A stretch of DNA of 64,000 nt from Papaver somniferum (GCF_003573695.1 NC_039361.1:97900279-97964278), one strand, 5' to 3'; positions 12,841-24,279 are shown, counted from the first letter of the stretch. Notes: generated from the sequence alone by a model not told the origin. Program-made: numbers and translations.

Positions 12841-14387
12841 ATATAGACTAGGTCTCAACCCGTACCATAACGACACGCGTAAGGATATGTGTTTCAAATG
12901 TATCCTTCAATTCATACATGTCGTAATTATCTGAGAAGAATCAAACCGATCGATCCAGGTCTAAATGTTTGAGGAGTTGGTTAATAAACATGTCCTTATC
13001 CTCGAATCTTCTAATATTGTGTGTGTAAGTCATACAACCCTTTGGGACAAACATAGTTAATCGTTAGAACAAATCCTATGGGCAATAGAACATTACTTCG
13101 TTCACTACTTCAAAAAAATATCATCAAAGGTCATTCACCAAACTTGTAACAAAATTTAAAGTCAATTATATTAATCTTGCAAAATCTGTTAGCATTAGAA
13201 TTTAATTTTTCTCTTTGATATAAATTGTTGGTTCTCAATTTACATAGATTTGTGTTTATTCATTTTCTTAAAATTTATAATAATATTTAATTATTAATCC
13301 ATTTCTTTTCTTGTCTCTTTACCTGTTATCATGAACTATTTCTCAAGCATGCATAATTCCACGAAGTTGAGGAGAAATGACAAGAACAGAAATCATGAAG
13401 AAAAAAAGGGGAATAAAGAGAGACGTGAGAAGCTGAATCAGATTACAATTAATTCACGCATAGCCTTGCATAATTTCACGAAGTAGGAGAGAAATAATGA
13501 CAGAAATAGAAGCCACGAAAAAAACGGGGAATAAAGAGAGATGTGAGAAACTGAACCGATTACAATTAATTCGCGTGTAGCCTTGTGTTTGGTCAATTTT
13601 TTTTATAGGTTTCATTTTTCTTCCTTCCTCCTACCCGACAAATCTTAAAATCACAACATCTTATTTTTTTGGAAAAATCTGGCCTTTAAAAATTGTTTTT
13701 ATTTTAAAAAATAACAAAAAAAGTAATTCGAAAACTAAATTAAAATTAAAACAAATCAAAGAAAAATTAACAAAGGGTGACTAAATAATTTACATATCTT
13801 AGGACACCTTTTTTCACCCCACTACCACTACTTTTTCCACCACCACATTATCATCACCACTCCGCCAGTCTCACCAATACCCACCACCATTATCCCCACC
13901 GCCGATCCACCACCACCACCACCACCCACCATTGGTGCTTAATTTACCTATCTTAGGACCCCTTTTCTCACCCTACTACCACTACTTCTTCCACCACCAC
14001 ATTATCTTAACCATTCCGCCAATCTCACCAATACCCACCACCATTATCCCCACCATTTCCTACCATTAATGCTTACTGAAATATCAATTGAACATTTATT
14101 ATTAAATTTTAATTAAACGCGATCATTTATAGCGATTTATGTTCTGCAAGTATAAATTTGATCGTTCTTTATATAGCCTAACTTGTCCAAACTTTATTTT
14201 GTATTCCGGAAATGTAATCAATTTTATTTTAATACTAAAAACCGTGATTTATTCTATCGGGTACTATAAATAGTTGGGATCCCATTTGGGTGATCCAACG
14301 GTCATGATCATATATGATTTAATATCCTCCTCAAAATATTTGTATTTTGTCCTTACCAGTTGTGTTAAAAACAGCCAACTATCTATT

Positions 14388-15045
14388 AATTGCTCATGAT
14401 GAATGATTAATTAATTTTGTATTTTTAAATATTCATTTAATGAATCTAATAAATAAATATTTTTATTAATAAATAAGTTTATTAAAAACTATATATATAT
14501 ATATATATTGATCAGTAAACATTTTATTGTCTTCTATGATTTAGTATCCTCCACAAAATATTTGTGTTTTGTCCTTACCAGTTGTGCTAAAAACAGCCAA
14601 ATACATCTATCACAATAAAATATTGCCCATTTTGTAAAGACATAAAACTATATTATCCATTACTATTCACTAACATCCACCACCGTACGTAAAAACCAGC
14701 CACGCCACTATTTTTTCCACCACCAGTAATGTTACCACCTCCACCATTCACAAATACCCGCCACTGTTTCCACCACTCACTACTTCTTTCGCTACCACCA
14801 TTAAAAATTATATCAATAATTTTTATCCGGGGTCACTGTAGTACAATGGTAAAGTATTTGGGTGATGATACCAGTTACCTGAGTTCGAAACTCACCAGCA
14901 CCAAATTGTTTACTGACCAATATATATATATATATAGTTTTTAATAAACGTATTTATTAATAAAAATATGTATTTATTAGATTCATTAAACGAATATTTA
15001 TCATGAAAAATTAATTAATCATTCATCATCAACAATTAATAGGAT
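14388..15045. repeat. Large inverted repeat, arms about 135 bp
   Basis: Bases 14388-14523 are an approximate reverse complement of 14905-15045. Both contain the TTATTAATAAATA, AT-tract and ATTAATTAATCATTCATCAT modules. The arms are separated by about 380 bp that includes the tRNA-like module, so a transcript could fold into a long stem-loop. The other family copies (H1, H2a) have only the right-hand arm. Confidence 0.65.
14823..14915 (+). repeat. tRNA-like (SINE-type) module, copy 3
   Basis: The A box TAGTACAATGG is at 14839-14849 and the B box GAGTTCGAAACTC at 14881-14893. An AT run follows, as in copies 1 and 2. Confidence 0.6.
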
Positions 15046-15582
15046 ACTAATCAATAAAGTATTTAAAATGATTAGTTGAAAAAACTACGGTCGTAGATTA
15101 TCCCTCATAGACAAATCTCAGCTGCTCTTTATCTACCTAACTTAGCCAAGCTTTGTTTTGTATTCTAGACTAGGATAAGACCTGTGCCGTGACGACACGT
15201 GATTTAATTTGTTCTCGGTGTTGCCGAATGATTGTTTCTTATCGTAATTCGACATATGTTGTTAAATCTAACTCTTGTGTTATTACATTGTGTCATTTTA
15301 TCCTAGTGTTATTAGATTTTACTTTTTACATACGTACGCTAGACACATTGTTCTGATGATGATCTCTAATAAACAATCACCTATTTTGACTTAAATTTGT
15401 TCTTTTTTTTTGGTTGAAGCATACTTAAATTTGTTTTGAATGCATAATTTTAGACTAATAATTAACCAAAAATATGTAAAGCTCTAATAAATATCGGAAT
15501 TGTGGAATTTTACGTAAATATTTGTAAAATATGGAAACATTAAAATTGAACGACAATAACTTTTACATGGTTACTACCCTAT

Positions 15583-15696
15583 ACTATTCCAATACCTTTA
15601 CAAAGTTCTTTGAAACTTTAGAACAGAAGTTCTAAAAATACTATTCCAATACCTTTACAAAGTTCTTTGAAACTTTGGAACAGAAGTTCTAAAAAT
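15583..15696. repeat. 57-bp tandem duplication
   Basis: The unit starting ACTATTCCAATACC occurs at 15583 and again at 15640 with only one or two differences. Each unit also has an internal inverted repeat (GTTCTTTGAAAC / GAACAGAAGTTC region). Confidence 0.9.
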
Positions 15697-16499
15697 TGTA
15701 TACAGTGGGAAAAAGAATATAAGAGATGATGCATATGCTGGTGTTCATGTTCCCAAAATCCAACATGTCGCTGTTCCCTACACACTTTTTCAATTTTACC
15801 TATGCAGACAAAAATATAGGATTAACATCTAACTTAGAAATCAAAGAAAATACATGTATGCACACCATTTTGTACATAACCTTGAAAGGAACATTAATGC
15901 TTGATGACTACAGGAGGCCAAATTTAACCTATGTCTAACCAACTATTTAAGATAGGCCATTACATACCGAGAATGATTGCCGATATATGTATAAGTGGAT
16001 TTTTGTTAGGAAAATATTTCATCGAGATCAACATGCCAACGATCAAACGAAAAAAAATTATTAGCAAAAGCATGAGTTCCAACAGTTCACCTGTATAATT
16101 TTAGAAAAATATCAATTCCACATTATATTAAAAAGACATGAAATTTAATAGCTTATTTAAAAGACTAGCTTGAAGTGAGATTGCCGCAACGACCAAATGA
16201 AAGAGAAAGTAAGTTTTAATATAAGATGGTAGTGTTGTTGGTGTTTCAAACTTTCTCCAGTTGCATATCCATATTCATTATGAAATAATGTTATAAATTA
16301 ACTTTTATAAGGAAAGATTGTGCCAAAGTAAATTCTTCATGGCTATCGTACATGCTTTCTAACTTGTTACAACATCAAAATAAATTACTCAACATAATTG
16401 ATTTCAAACGACTAATCTATAAGAAAGTGCCACACTAACTCAACATGATCTTATCCCGATTGAATCATAGGCACTTGAGAATAAAAAAAAGGTAGGGAA

Positions 16500-16793
16500 C
16501 TAAGTACGATATTGGATAGAGATGTAAGATTTAGTTTTAGTCTCATTAATTAACACGACACATGCCACCATATATTTGTTTTCATCCATCATTTTACCGT
16601 GAACATAAATCATCAAGCAACTGATTACTGATTTTATTCCCAAACAAAATTGAATTTTTATTGAACCAACCGACATTCGGCACCACAATCCCAATTCATA
16701 ATCGATGTTGCTATTGGACACTACCAACATATTTTTCATAAAATATTTTCTAGCTTTTCCTTGTTCGGCGAATTCCCAACAAACAGATTTCAC
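16500..16793 (-). CDS. Hypothetical 97-codon ORF inside Helitron D
   Basis: An open frame in the same orientation as the Helitron, starting MKSVCWEFAEQGKARKYF and ending YISIQYRT. I recognise no domain. It includes a short hydrophobic stretch around SVISCLMIYV. It may be part of a captured gene, since the neighbouring segment at 17457-17534 on the same strand looks like a spliced exon, or a chance frame in AT-rich DNA. No start context or splice evidence settles this. Confidence 0.2.
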   Translation of the reverse strand: MKSVCWEFAEQGKARKYFMKNMLVVSNSNIDYELGLWCRMSVGSIKIQFCLGIKSVISCLMIYVHGKMMDENKYMVACVVLINETKTKSYISIQYRT

Positions 16794-17456
16794 AGACCGA
16801 CATCGGTATAATTATTAGGTAACACACTAATAACACAAATTTTGACTTTCAGTTATCCTCTAAAAAATGAAATATAGAGACTATTGCAAGAACTAATGTA
16901 TTGGGTGTTGGTTCTCTAATAAAAAAATATCTTATTTCGAAGTGAATGCATAAATAGTTAAAAGAGCCAAATGATATGAGAAAACTTACAATTGTACAAC
17001 CTACTTGTGCATGTCAACATCTGTAGACCTTCTGTCAAAGCATTCACATAATTGACAATTTAAAATTGCTCCAACTTCTATGGTGATATACAAAACTGAG
17101 CTTAAAACTTATTGAGAATTGTACGAACTTAACATATAGTAGGTCCCTGGTAAAAAGTACCGAACTTTTATACTTTATCCAAGCTCAATTGGTATTAAAG
17201 GTCCAAAAGTAGCTTGCAGTGAGACCAAAAGTACAGAAACGCGAATAGACCTTTCACCCGACCTTATATATATATCTGGCAAACGAATCTAACCTTGCAC
17301 AAACCCCCTAAATAACATGTTAATAATAACGATATCCTATATTATACTTCGTGAACATTGCTACAATGGCCTCTAGCAGTGCTAAATTCATCCGGAATAC
17401 GTAATGAAAATATTTTTACCAAACCGCAATGTACGGAATCAAATATTGGCATTTAC

Positions 17457-17534
17457 CTCGACCGAGAAAACCAACTTGTGTCCCTTCTCCCTTGCTTTAT
17501 GTGGTATTTCATTTCCGAAAAAGTTTCGATGAAC
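17457..17534 (-). other. Putative captured exon, 78 bp with both splice sites
   Basis: On the minus strand a T-rich tract plus TTTGCAG acceptor (just above 17534) and a GAG/GTAAATG donor (just below 17457) bracket exactly 26 codons. The open frame begins VHRNFFGNEIPHKAREKG. The family is not recognised. The orientation matches the Helitron, as is usual for captured gene pieces. Confidence 0.4.
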
Positions 17535-17929
17535 CTGCAAATTTGAAAAATTGAAATGATAATACAGCTAAATGCAAAGGAAAGATTTTAAAATATTTTA
17601 TAAACTAACCTAAAATTCAGAAATTAATTAGACTGCTAACAGATCTAACTCAAGTAAGAAACGCACTAAAATCATCACATACACACAGAACAAAAAATAC
17701 AACAAAATAAAAACAACCTAAAGACTCCAACTTACCAATACAACAAAAATTGACCAAAGATTGTAAAACCAAGAGTGCCAAAGTAAACGGAGGACAATAA
17801 AGTAAGACTAATTTATATATGTTTGAAACGTCATTTTTGTTAAATCAAAGAACCTAATCGAAGAATTGATCGCCTCTATAATTATCCACATTACAATATA
17901 ATACTTAAAATAATTTATGCAGTTGGATA

Positions 17930-18010
17930 CATAAAAAGTCTATTTTTCGGTATTTGGTTAAGGGTTCAGTTGGATACAGAAAATGTTTATTTTTCGGTAT
18001 TTGGTTCGTA
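17930..18010. repeat. Short direct repeat
   Basis: CAGTTGGATACA followed by TATTTTTCGGTATTTGGTT occurs twice, about 47 bp apart. Confidence 0.8.
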
Positions 18011-18761
18011 GAATTAACTTCCATTTACCCATATTCAAGGTCTATAGAAAGTGAAAATTTTTGGATTAACTAAAGCAGACAAGATTATTATAAACACAAA
18101 AAGAAGTACGATGAACTAAAAGATAATTCAACTGGTAGTGCTCACGTATTAACACTTCAAGTGAGACTTGGAAATCATACCAAAAAGTAAATTTACAGGA
18201 TTAAGAATAAAATATAGAACTTGAAAAATAATCAACCTTTATAATTCTTGTGAAGAGGAAGTGGGATGCACAAAATCAAATTCAAACAAAACTTAATAAT
18301 CTAAAATAAAATTAATTGGGGAAAAATAAAAATATTCACCATACAATTTTAAAAATGAAATTCTAATTTAGGGAGCATAGAGAAATATAAACATAAAGTT
18401 AAAAACGCTGCAGCTACTGCGCTTTAAAACCATGTGATGAATCTAATGAGCGCTAATCTAATCTTTACACAAATTAACCCTAAAACCACAAAATAAAAAT
18501 CAAAAATCTGAAACATTTCTCAATAACTCAGATTTAAAAACATTAAGTTGGATGAAAAGAATTTTTGATGAAAATTAATAGAGTATAAAAAGTACAAACT
18601 ATAAGAGAACAAACATAATAACTAACCGTCTTTCCATTATGCAGTGGATGATAAAGAGATCTTCTTTGGTAGAAATATTTTACACATTGGAGAAATTAAA
18701 ATATTATTGGCATAAGAAGATCTTTTAAAAAAAATTGATGAAAAAAAAGACGATGAAGAAG

Positions 18762-18950
18762 ACGAAAGAAAATACTTTTTTTTTGAAGCATGAATTAAGA
18801 GGGAATTTAATTTACAATAAAAGAAACGGTTTCACATTGAATGTGAAGAAAAAAAAGAAGATGAAAGAAAATAATCATTTTTTTAATCATAAATTAAGAG
18901 GGAGTTTAATTTACAATAAAATAAACGGTTTCACATTGAATGTGAAGAAT
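18762..18950. repeat. About 95-bp tandem duplication
   Basis: Two copies of a unit containing AATTAAGAGGGAATTTAATT and CGGTTTCACATTGAATGTG. The inverted pair CACATT/AATGTG gives each unit a small hairpin. A lysine-rich frame spans both copies but looks incidental. Confidence 0.85.
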
Positions 18951-19040
18951 AACTCCAAATAAATGACACTGGGAGGGTGAAGTGGAGATTGAAATATGTG
19001 GCTTGATCTGGACCCTTGGAAATGTAGATTGAAAATCTTA

Positions 19041-19322
19041 AATCAGTGTCTCAATCTCAATCCTTCTTTATATGCTAAAAATGTAAATTGAAAAACCAAA
19101 ATATATGACTCAATCCGAATCGTCCTTTATGTGTCTGAAATGTAAATGACTGTCCATATGGAAAAACACCGTTGTCCCTTAAATCAATGTCTCAATCTCA
19201 ACCCTTCTTTATATGCTAAAAATGTAAATTGAAAAACCAAAATATATGACTCAATCCGAACCGTCCTTTATGTGTCTGAAATGTAAATGACTGTCCATAT
19301 GGAAAAACACCATTGTCTCTTA
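19041..19322. repeat. 141-bp tandem duplication at the Helitron D 5' end
   Basis: Two nearly identical copies start at 19041 and 19182. Each runs through TGTCCATATGGAAAAACACC and ends at the sequence that forms the Helitron 5' terminus. The 5' subterminal region was therefore duplicated, so the unit has two near-termini. Confidence 0.9.
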
Positions 19323-19331
19323 TAATATAAA

Positions 19332-19407
19332 TATTTTTCCATGTAACTATACTAATTCTAATCAATGTGAAAATCCTTATCTTTGTGCCTCTTTTATCTT
19401 TATCTAT
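19332..19407 (+). repeat. Ty1/copia LTR remnant, part 1
   Basis: This matches about 52160-52239 in the 3' LTR that starts at 52089 (shared CTTTGTGCCTCTTTTAT and ACTATACTAATTCTAATCAA-like sequence). It is cut on the left by the Helitron array and on the right by the TIR element at 19408. The LTR continues at 22950. It is probably the 5' LTR of the copia body seen at 46956-52088. Confidence 0.6.
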
Positions 19408-19433
19408 CAGGGTGTTAGTCCTCAAGGGAGTTT

Positions 19434-19605
19434 GGGGAGTTGGGTGTAATTGGGTTTTTTCCTGTTAGTCGTGGGGGAGTTCGAAGGAGTCTCTCAAAAT
19501 CCCCGTTAGTCGTGGGAGAGTTCATAAGAGTTTCCCAAACTCCCTAGAAAATCCCGTTAGTCGTGGGAGAGTTTGAAAAACACTCTTGAACTCCCTGTTA
19601 GTGAT
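19434..19605 (+). repeat. Subterminal GTTAGTCGTGGG repeats
   Basis: Within 200 bp of the left end, GTTAGTCGTGGG(G/A)GAGTT occurs three times, with further GTTAGTC/GTTAGTG variants, interleaved with GAGTT-CTCTC motifs in both orientations. Repeated subterminal motifs are typical transposase-binding arrays. Confidence 0.75.
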
Positions 19606-20062
19606 AAAACCCTAGAATGCTAGGGAGTTGGTTGTTTTGGGGAGTTCTGGAGAGTTGATAGTGTATTTTTGCCAGTACACAAATCTCTCAAAAGAGTAGA
19701 GATTTGGGAGGGAGTTTGGTCAGAGAAAAACATAGGAGAAAGAAGAGGAAACGCTTCAGCTTTCAGGTATGCTTTTTTTTTCTCATCTTTTTTTTTCTTC
19801 TTTGATCTCCATGATTGTTTGTTTTGATTGTTTATATTTTGTTTTGTGTAATATCAGTTTTTAGGGTTTATTCCGTAAAAGTAAAGGATTTATATAAACA
19901 ATTAAAACCCTCGTTTCTTTAAGCTGGTATTATTATGCATCCTTAGTTTATGAACTATTTAATGATCTTGGTTTCAGTAAATTTGATGTATGAGGATTTG
20001 ATCAAAAAGTTTGTTGCATGTATACCTGTTGTGTTTTATGCATCCTTAGTTTATGAACTAGA

Positions 20063-20347
20063 ATGATCTTGGTTTCAATGTTGGAGTGTTCTGTAGTGTT
20101 GATGCTTGAGAGTTTCATGTGTCTTAAATTTTGGTATGATTCGTGCTCAAATTTTGGTATTCAAGAACTAGATGTTTGCAGAATAGGTAATGGTGTAACA
20201 AACTTTCCCTTTAAGAACTTGCCTACTAAAAAGGAAAAACAAAGAAGATGGAATTTGAAACTAATGGGTTTGCTACTGGGATGTATAGTTCAGTCGGAGT
20301 TTGTGAAAGAAAATTATCAACTGTTTACAGTTCATATGAAAAAGTGA
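20063..20347 (+). CDS. Hypothetical 94-codon ORF in the TIR element
   Basis: An open frame starting MILVSMLECSVVLMLESF and ending FTVHMKK. No domain is recognised. The surrounding sequence (T-rich leader at 19740-19900, no catalytic DDE motif) could be the remains of a transposase gene's 5' part, but nothing proves it. Confidence 0.15.
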   Translation: MILVSMLECSVVLMLESFMCLKFWYDSCSNFGIQELDVCRIGNGVTNFPFKNLPTKKEKQRRWNLKLMGLLLGCIVQSEFVKENYQLFTVHMKK

Positions 20348-23300
20348 GCTGAACTTCAAACTGTGTTGTAATCTTATGTTTCATGTGAATATTTGATTCG
20401 CCAGTTGCGTGAAACCTTTTAATTGGTGTTAAATGTTTCCTACATCTCTTGTTTATGTATGGCCTTGCTTCTGCTGACTTTTCTCTTTTACCCCTTTGTA
20501 CGATGCCGAGTATTTATCATGATTATGATGTAGAAAATAGGGTCATCATTTGTAACCTGTATCCATAAGAGGCACGGGATATTGCTGGTTTGTCTATTTG
20601 TTAAGCTTCCCGGCTAAAATCTCTTCTTACCGGACCTCTAGAAACCTATAGCCTTTACTGCTCAACAACTGTCAGCTGCAGCTACATCTCTTACTGCTTG
20701 TTCTTCCTCAATTGAGCCTGACTTAGCCCTTCGCATCGTCCACATTCATTCAACTAAGCATACATTTCAGCTTCAATAGCAACAACTCAGGCCATTACAT
20801 TCAATGTCACCATGTAGTACTTCCATTTCCAACTGCAGCTGCACAGCTCAATCATCCATTCCATCCTACACATACATCTACTTCAGGTAGTATAATTAAT
20901 TCAGGCTATATCCTTTTCCATTGCGGCTGCACTTCTTCAAGGCCATCAGCTTCTGTAACTTCAATAAGACTCCACCATTGCATCAACCACCAACTAAATT
21001 ATAGGCCATTGCTTCTGCGATCAGTAAGTGCACCTCCAGATCCATATCCCGCCATTTTCCATAACATAACAACAACACCAGCAGTTCATCTTAATAACAA
21101 CTGCACCATTTTCTCTGCCAGATTATAACTTCACCACCTAGCTTAATCATCTGCTTCTTCCTTGTAATCCTTCTCGATCTTCCTGACCTAGTTCACTACC
21201 TAAGACAACAACAACAACTCCAATTGCCTGCACTTGAGCACCAGACAGATCCCATTACACACTAGTATAGCATCTCCTCCTTGACAAAAAAAAATAACCT
21301 GTGTCATGTTATCTACTGACTTATTATCTATTATATTGCTTAATTTGTTGCAGCAAATACGCTCCAAACTGGATGAACTGATCTAAGCTACGACCTATGT
21401 GGCTTATCTATTCCACTGCACTTAAAGTTTTGGATCAATAAAGAAAACACAATATAATTAGCACATGTTTACCACGGGATCAGGTACATAAACTCTTAAG
21501 ATCTCTATTTTTTGTATAAATAGAAATACACAACCTACTAGAATTTTTAAATTAAGGTGCTGTATTTTTTTTTTCCACAGATGCACTATAAGAGCATCTC
21601 CAATGGTAACTTGGTGTGCATCTTTTGGAACACATACTATGACAGGTTGTTGTATTTCTAATTCAGGTTGTTATGACAGGTTGGAACACTTTCAATTCTT
21701 TTGGAACACATGTTATGATTAAACTGAATTTCTAATTCAGTTTAACCATCTTTTGGAACCGATCAAACTACTTATATGCGAGTACAAGAATAGCAACAAG
21801 TCTGTGCTCCATGTCAAACTAGGAACATAATTACTAAATCACTGCTCACTAAAATGTGATATTACTGAAGAGTATTCATAATTCATAGATTCTGATGGTT
21901 CGTTTTACGATAGATTAGAGTGAATTTGCTTAACAATTGATAATTTAAGTGCGACTGGACAGAACAAGGGGTATAACTATAAACTAGAGAAAAACACTAA
22001 TGTGTCTGTGTATAGGGTGGCAGCATGGGTCCAAGTCAAGTGTCTTGTATCTTTTGACTCAGATGGGAAGCCATCCAAGAAACTGCAGTGTAAAAAAAGA
22101 CACAAGTATGTGAATGGTTTGACCGTGAAAACCCTCTTTGTTATATTCGAAATATGGATCCATTCATAATTGCTCCTTCCATTGCTTCATATAATGTTGT
22201 CATGTTTACATTTTCGTTGGCAGTACCTATGACAAGGTAATCAGTAACCCCTACAAACACATTAGGTTCTTTTATTTCTTTACCAGTTAGCTTGTTGTGC
22301 TAACTTTAATCTTTCATTGCATTATTTTTTGTAGGGGTGTTGTTCCAGTGATATTTACTTAGCCAATGGTTTTCACTACCGCAAACATAACATGCATATG
22401 GCAGCTGAATTGGAGTTGCTCTAAGTTGATCACTGAATTTCTCAAACCATGCGTAATGTGTTTGTGGGCATACAATATTGGTCTTCCGGGTATTAATCTA
22501 AATTTCCGTAAGGTTGTGTAATTCAGCGAATGATGAGTATGGCTTAATGGTAGAATTTATTTCGTCTATATCTTTTTTATTTGGTCCATCTGAGTTACGA
22601 GGGTTAGACTACAAGTTTACAACCTATATTCAATTTCAGTGATTTTAATTGTACTCATAAAAACCTATGGTTTATAGGATCATTTTTATTTATTTATTTT
22701 CTTTTGATTAAAGATCATTTTTACTTGCAAATGAGGATTTGTTGTTTCTTAAAAAGAGAATGAGTTAAGAATGAACTCTCGCAAACTCCCTCTAATAAAC
22801 TCCCTCAATCTCCCTACACTCCCCCAAACTCCCTGAACTCAAAAACACCAAACTCTCTCAAACTCCCTACACTCTCTCAAACTCTCTCAAAATCCCCGAG
22901 ATTCAAAATACACTCAACTCCCCCCAACTCACTCGAGGATTACCCCCTGTATATTTCTCCTTCAAAATGTTATCCGCACGAGCTCTTCCCTGTTGTAAGA
23001 TTTTTTTTTTCTTTGGTCGCATCAATCTCGTGAGTATAGTTTCACAAATCAGTAATCAATGGATTGAATTTGTGCTTCTGTGCTTGAATTTATTTTTAAA
23101 AAGGTATGCCTACAAACTTCTAAACCAACTGTTGTATACTATGATATGATTTGTTTGGATCTTCATGTAATGATGGTTTTCCTTTTTTATTTAATTGATG
23201 ATGATTGATATGCTTATGAATCTATGATCGTATTTTGTGGATCTACGATGGATTTATTTGATGATTGATATGCTCTTTTATTAAATTAAATCTATGTTGA

Positions 23301-23439
23301 TGAGTAATGGATTGATTTAATTGTATTGTGTATGTACCAAGGAAAAATCTGTCCGCTCAAAAAGAAGAAGAAAAAAACCAACTGCATGTTCGTAGCCTGG
23401 GAAAAGAGAAAAGAAGGAAATCCCGTCCAAGATCCATCT

Positions 23440-23570
23440 GTCCGATTTTGAAGTTTTTCGACCCACCTGTCTGTTTTTGAATTTTTCGACCAATCTGTTC
23501 GATTCTGAATATTTTCGACCCATCTATCCGATTCTGAACTGTTTCGACCAATCTGTCTGATTCGTTCCAA
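23440..23570. repeat. About 34-bp minisatellite
   Basis: Four to five units of the type TTTTCGACC(C/A)A(T/C)CTGTC(T/C)GATTCTGAA. On the minus strand an ORF (23292-23669) reads through them as a Trp/Asn/Arg/Asp-rich repeat. That frame is a by-product of the repeat rather than a known protein. Confidence 0.8.
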
Positions 23571-24279
23571 CCCAGTCCGGTCCATCCCAACCCTATTCTG
23601 TTCCGTTCTAGTGGTTGGCCGTGCATGTCCGAGCGGGCACCGATTCTGCGTATGTATATATGGAACCAAAGCTTGGCATGAGGTATGTAAATATTTGTGG
23701 GTTTTAAGGTTGGATATTTGTTGGGTTTATTTATTTGTTTTTAGAACATACCTAGTTCTATTTTTCTTTGTCTTAAGATAAATCCATATCTTATAAACGG
23801 TCAATTTAGATTATGACTGTTGATCTTAATCACTAAGAATTTTGGTCTTGTTATTTTGTTCTTTTGAATATGATATTGGCTATAGTTGAATGTGGTCTAT
23901 TGATACGTATTGATCTCTGTACCTTGGTGACTATTATTATAGAGGCGGAATTCATAATAATAATAGACGAAAACTAGAAAACAGAACACACTAGAAACCA
24001 AGTTCGAAAAAATATGTCTTCTCTAGATTATGAACAAGAATTTTTTTACAATTCTCTCTTTGTTACGCTCACAAATTTCTAGGTAAATAACCTTAAAATA
24101 TTTTCTAAGCTTTCTTTTACAATAACTAATTTCCTCACAAACTTCTCTCAAGGTGATTTTTCTCACAAACCTCCCTCTCTGATCTAGGTGTGTCTATATC
24201 ACAAACCACACTCTAGATGTCTTAGCTATGAGCTAAACATCTCTATTTATAGATTTAACGATTTTCCAAAACCTTCTAG

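Larger units (their letters stand above)
8570..12847 (-). mobile_element. Non-autonomous Helitron B carrying a captured protease gene
   Basis: The minus-strand 5' end is TCTATATTATAAGGGAC at 12847. The 3' end at 8570-8573 is CTAG, preceded by the hairpin CCGTGCTGTCACGTCACGG (8582-8600). It is joined directly to unit C at 12848. Its 5' end matches that of unit D (15170-19331), and the 3' hairpin types are alike. It holds fragments of a papain-like cysteine protease gene in the same orientation as the element (9102-10036). The remainder (about 10040-12840) has no recognisable coding sequence; a small exon-like stretch is at about 10890-11010 on the minus strand. Confidence 0.75.
12848..15169 (-). 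mobile_element. Helitron-like unit C, complete, 2.3 kb
   Basis: The minus-strand 5' end is TCTAGAATACAAAACAAAGC at 15169. The 3' end is CTAG at 12848-12851, preceded by an imperfect hairpin (12861-12877). Both ends are flush with neighbouring Helitrons. It is the best complete copy of the family also seen in H1, H2a and H2b. It contains the CCACC-rich blocks (13815-14065, 14695-14805), a tRNA-like module (14823-14915) and an inverted duplication of its own 5' region (14388-14523). There is no transposase. Confidence 0.7.
15170..19331 (-). mobile_element. Non-autonomous Helitron D, 4.2 kb
   Basis: The 3' end (minus strand) is CTAG at 15170-15173 with a hairpin around GTGTCGTCACGGCAC (15184-15198), flush against unit C. 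The 5' end at about 19331 reads TTTATATTATAAGAGAC, matching Helitron B's TCTATATTATAAGGGAC with TC mutated to TT. The interior has several tandem duplications, one well-defined exon-like segment (17457-17534) and a 97-codon ORF (16500-16793). No Rep/helicase is recognised. Confidence 0.65.
19408..22949. mobile_element. TIR DNA element inserted in the copia LTR, 3.5 kb
   Basis: The left end CAGGGTGTTAGTCCTCAAGG and the right end (reverse complement CAGGGGGTAATCCTCGAGTG) are terminal inverted repeats. Both run on into GGGAGTT/GAGAGAGTTT-rich arms, long on the right (22780-22949). The related site at 52237-52239 lacks the insert and shows that TAT is duplicated (19405-19407 and 22950-22952). A 3-bp duplication fits PIF/Harbinger-like or CACTA-like elements better than hAT (8 bp), despite the CAGGG terminus. 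No transposase is found. The interior has only small ORFs (for example 20063-20347) and T/C-rich leader-like sequence, so it is non-autonomous. Confidence 0.7.

Noticed and set aside
18735..18962. 75-codon lysine-rich ORF
   Set aside because: It spans a tandem duplication in A-rich DNA. Both halves repeat each other and no family is recognised.
19408..22949. hAT element because of CAGGG ends
   Set aside because: The empty-site comparison gives a 3-bp, not 8-bp, duplication. The class is left open.
23292..23669. 125-codon ORF as a protein gene
   Set aside because: It is explained by the 34-bp minisatellite. Overlapping frames are open on the same strand and no domain is present.
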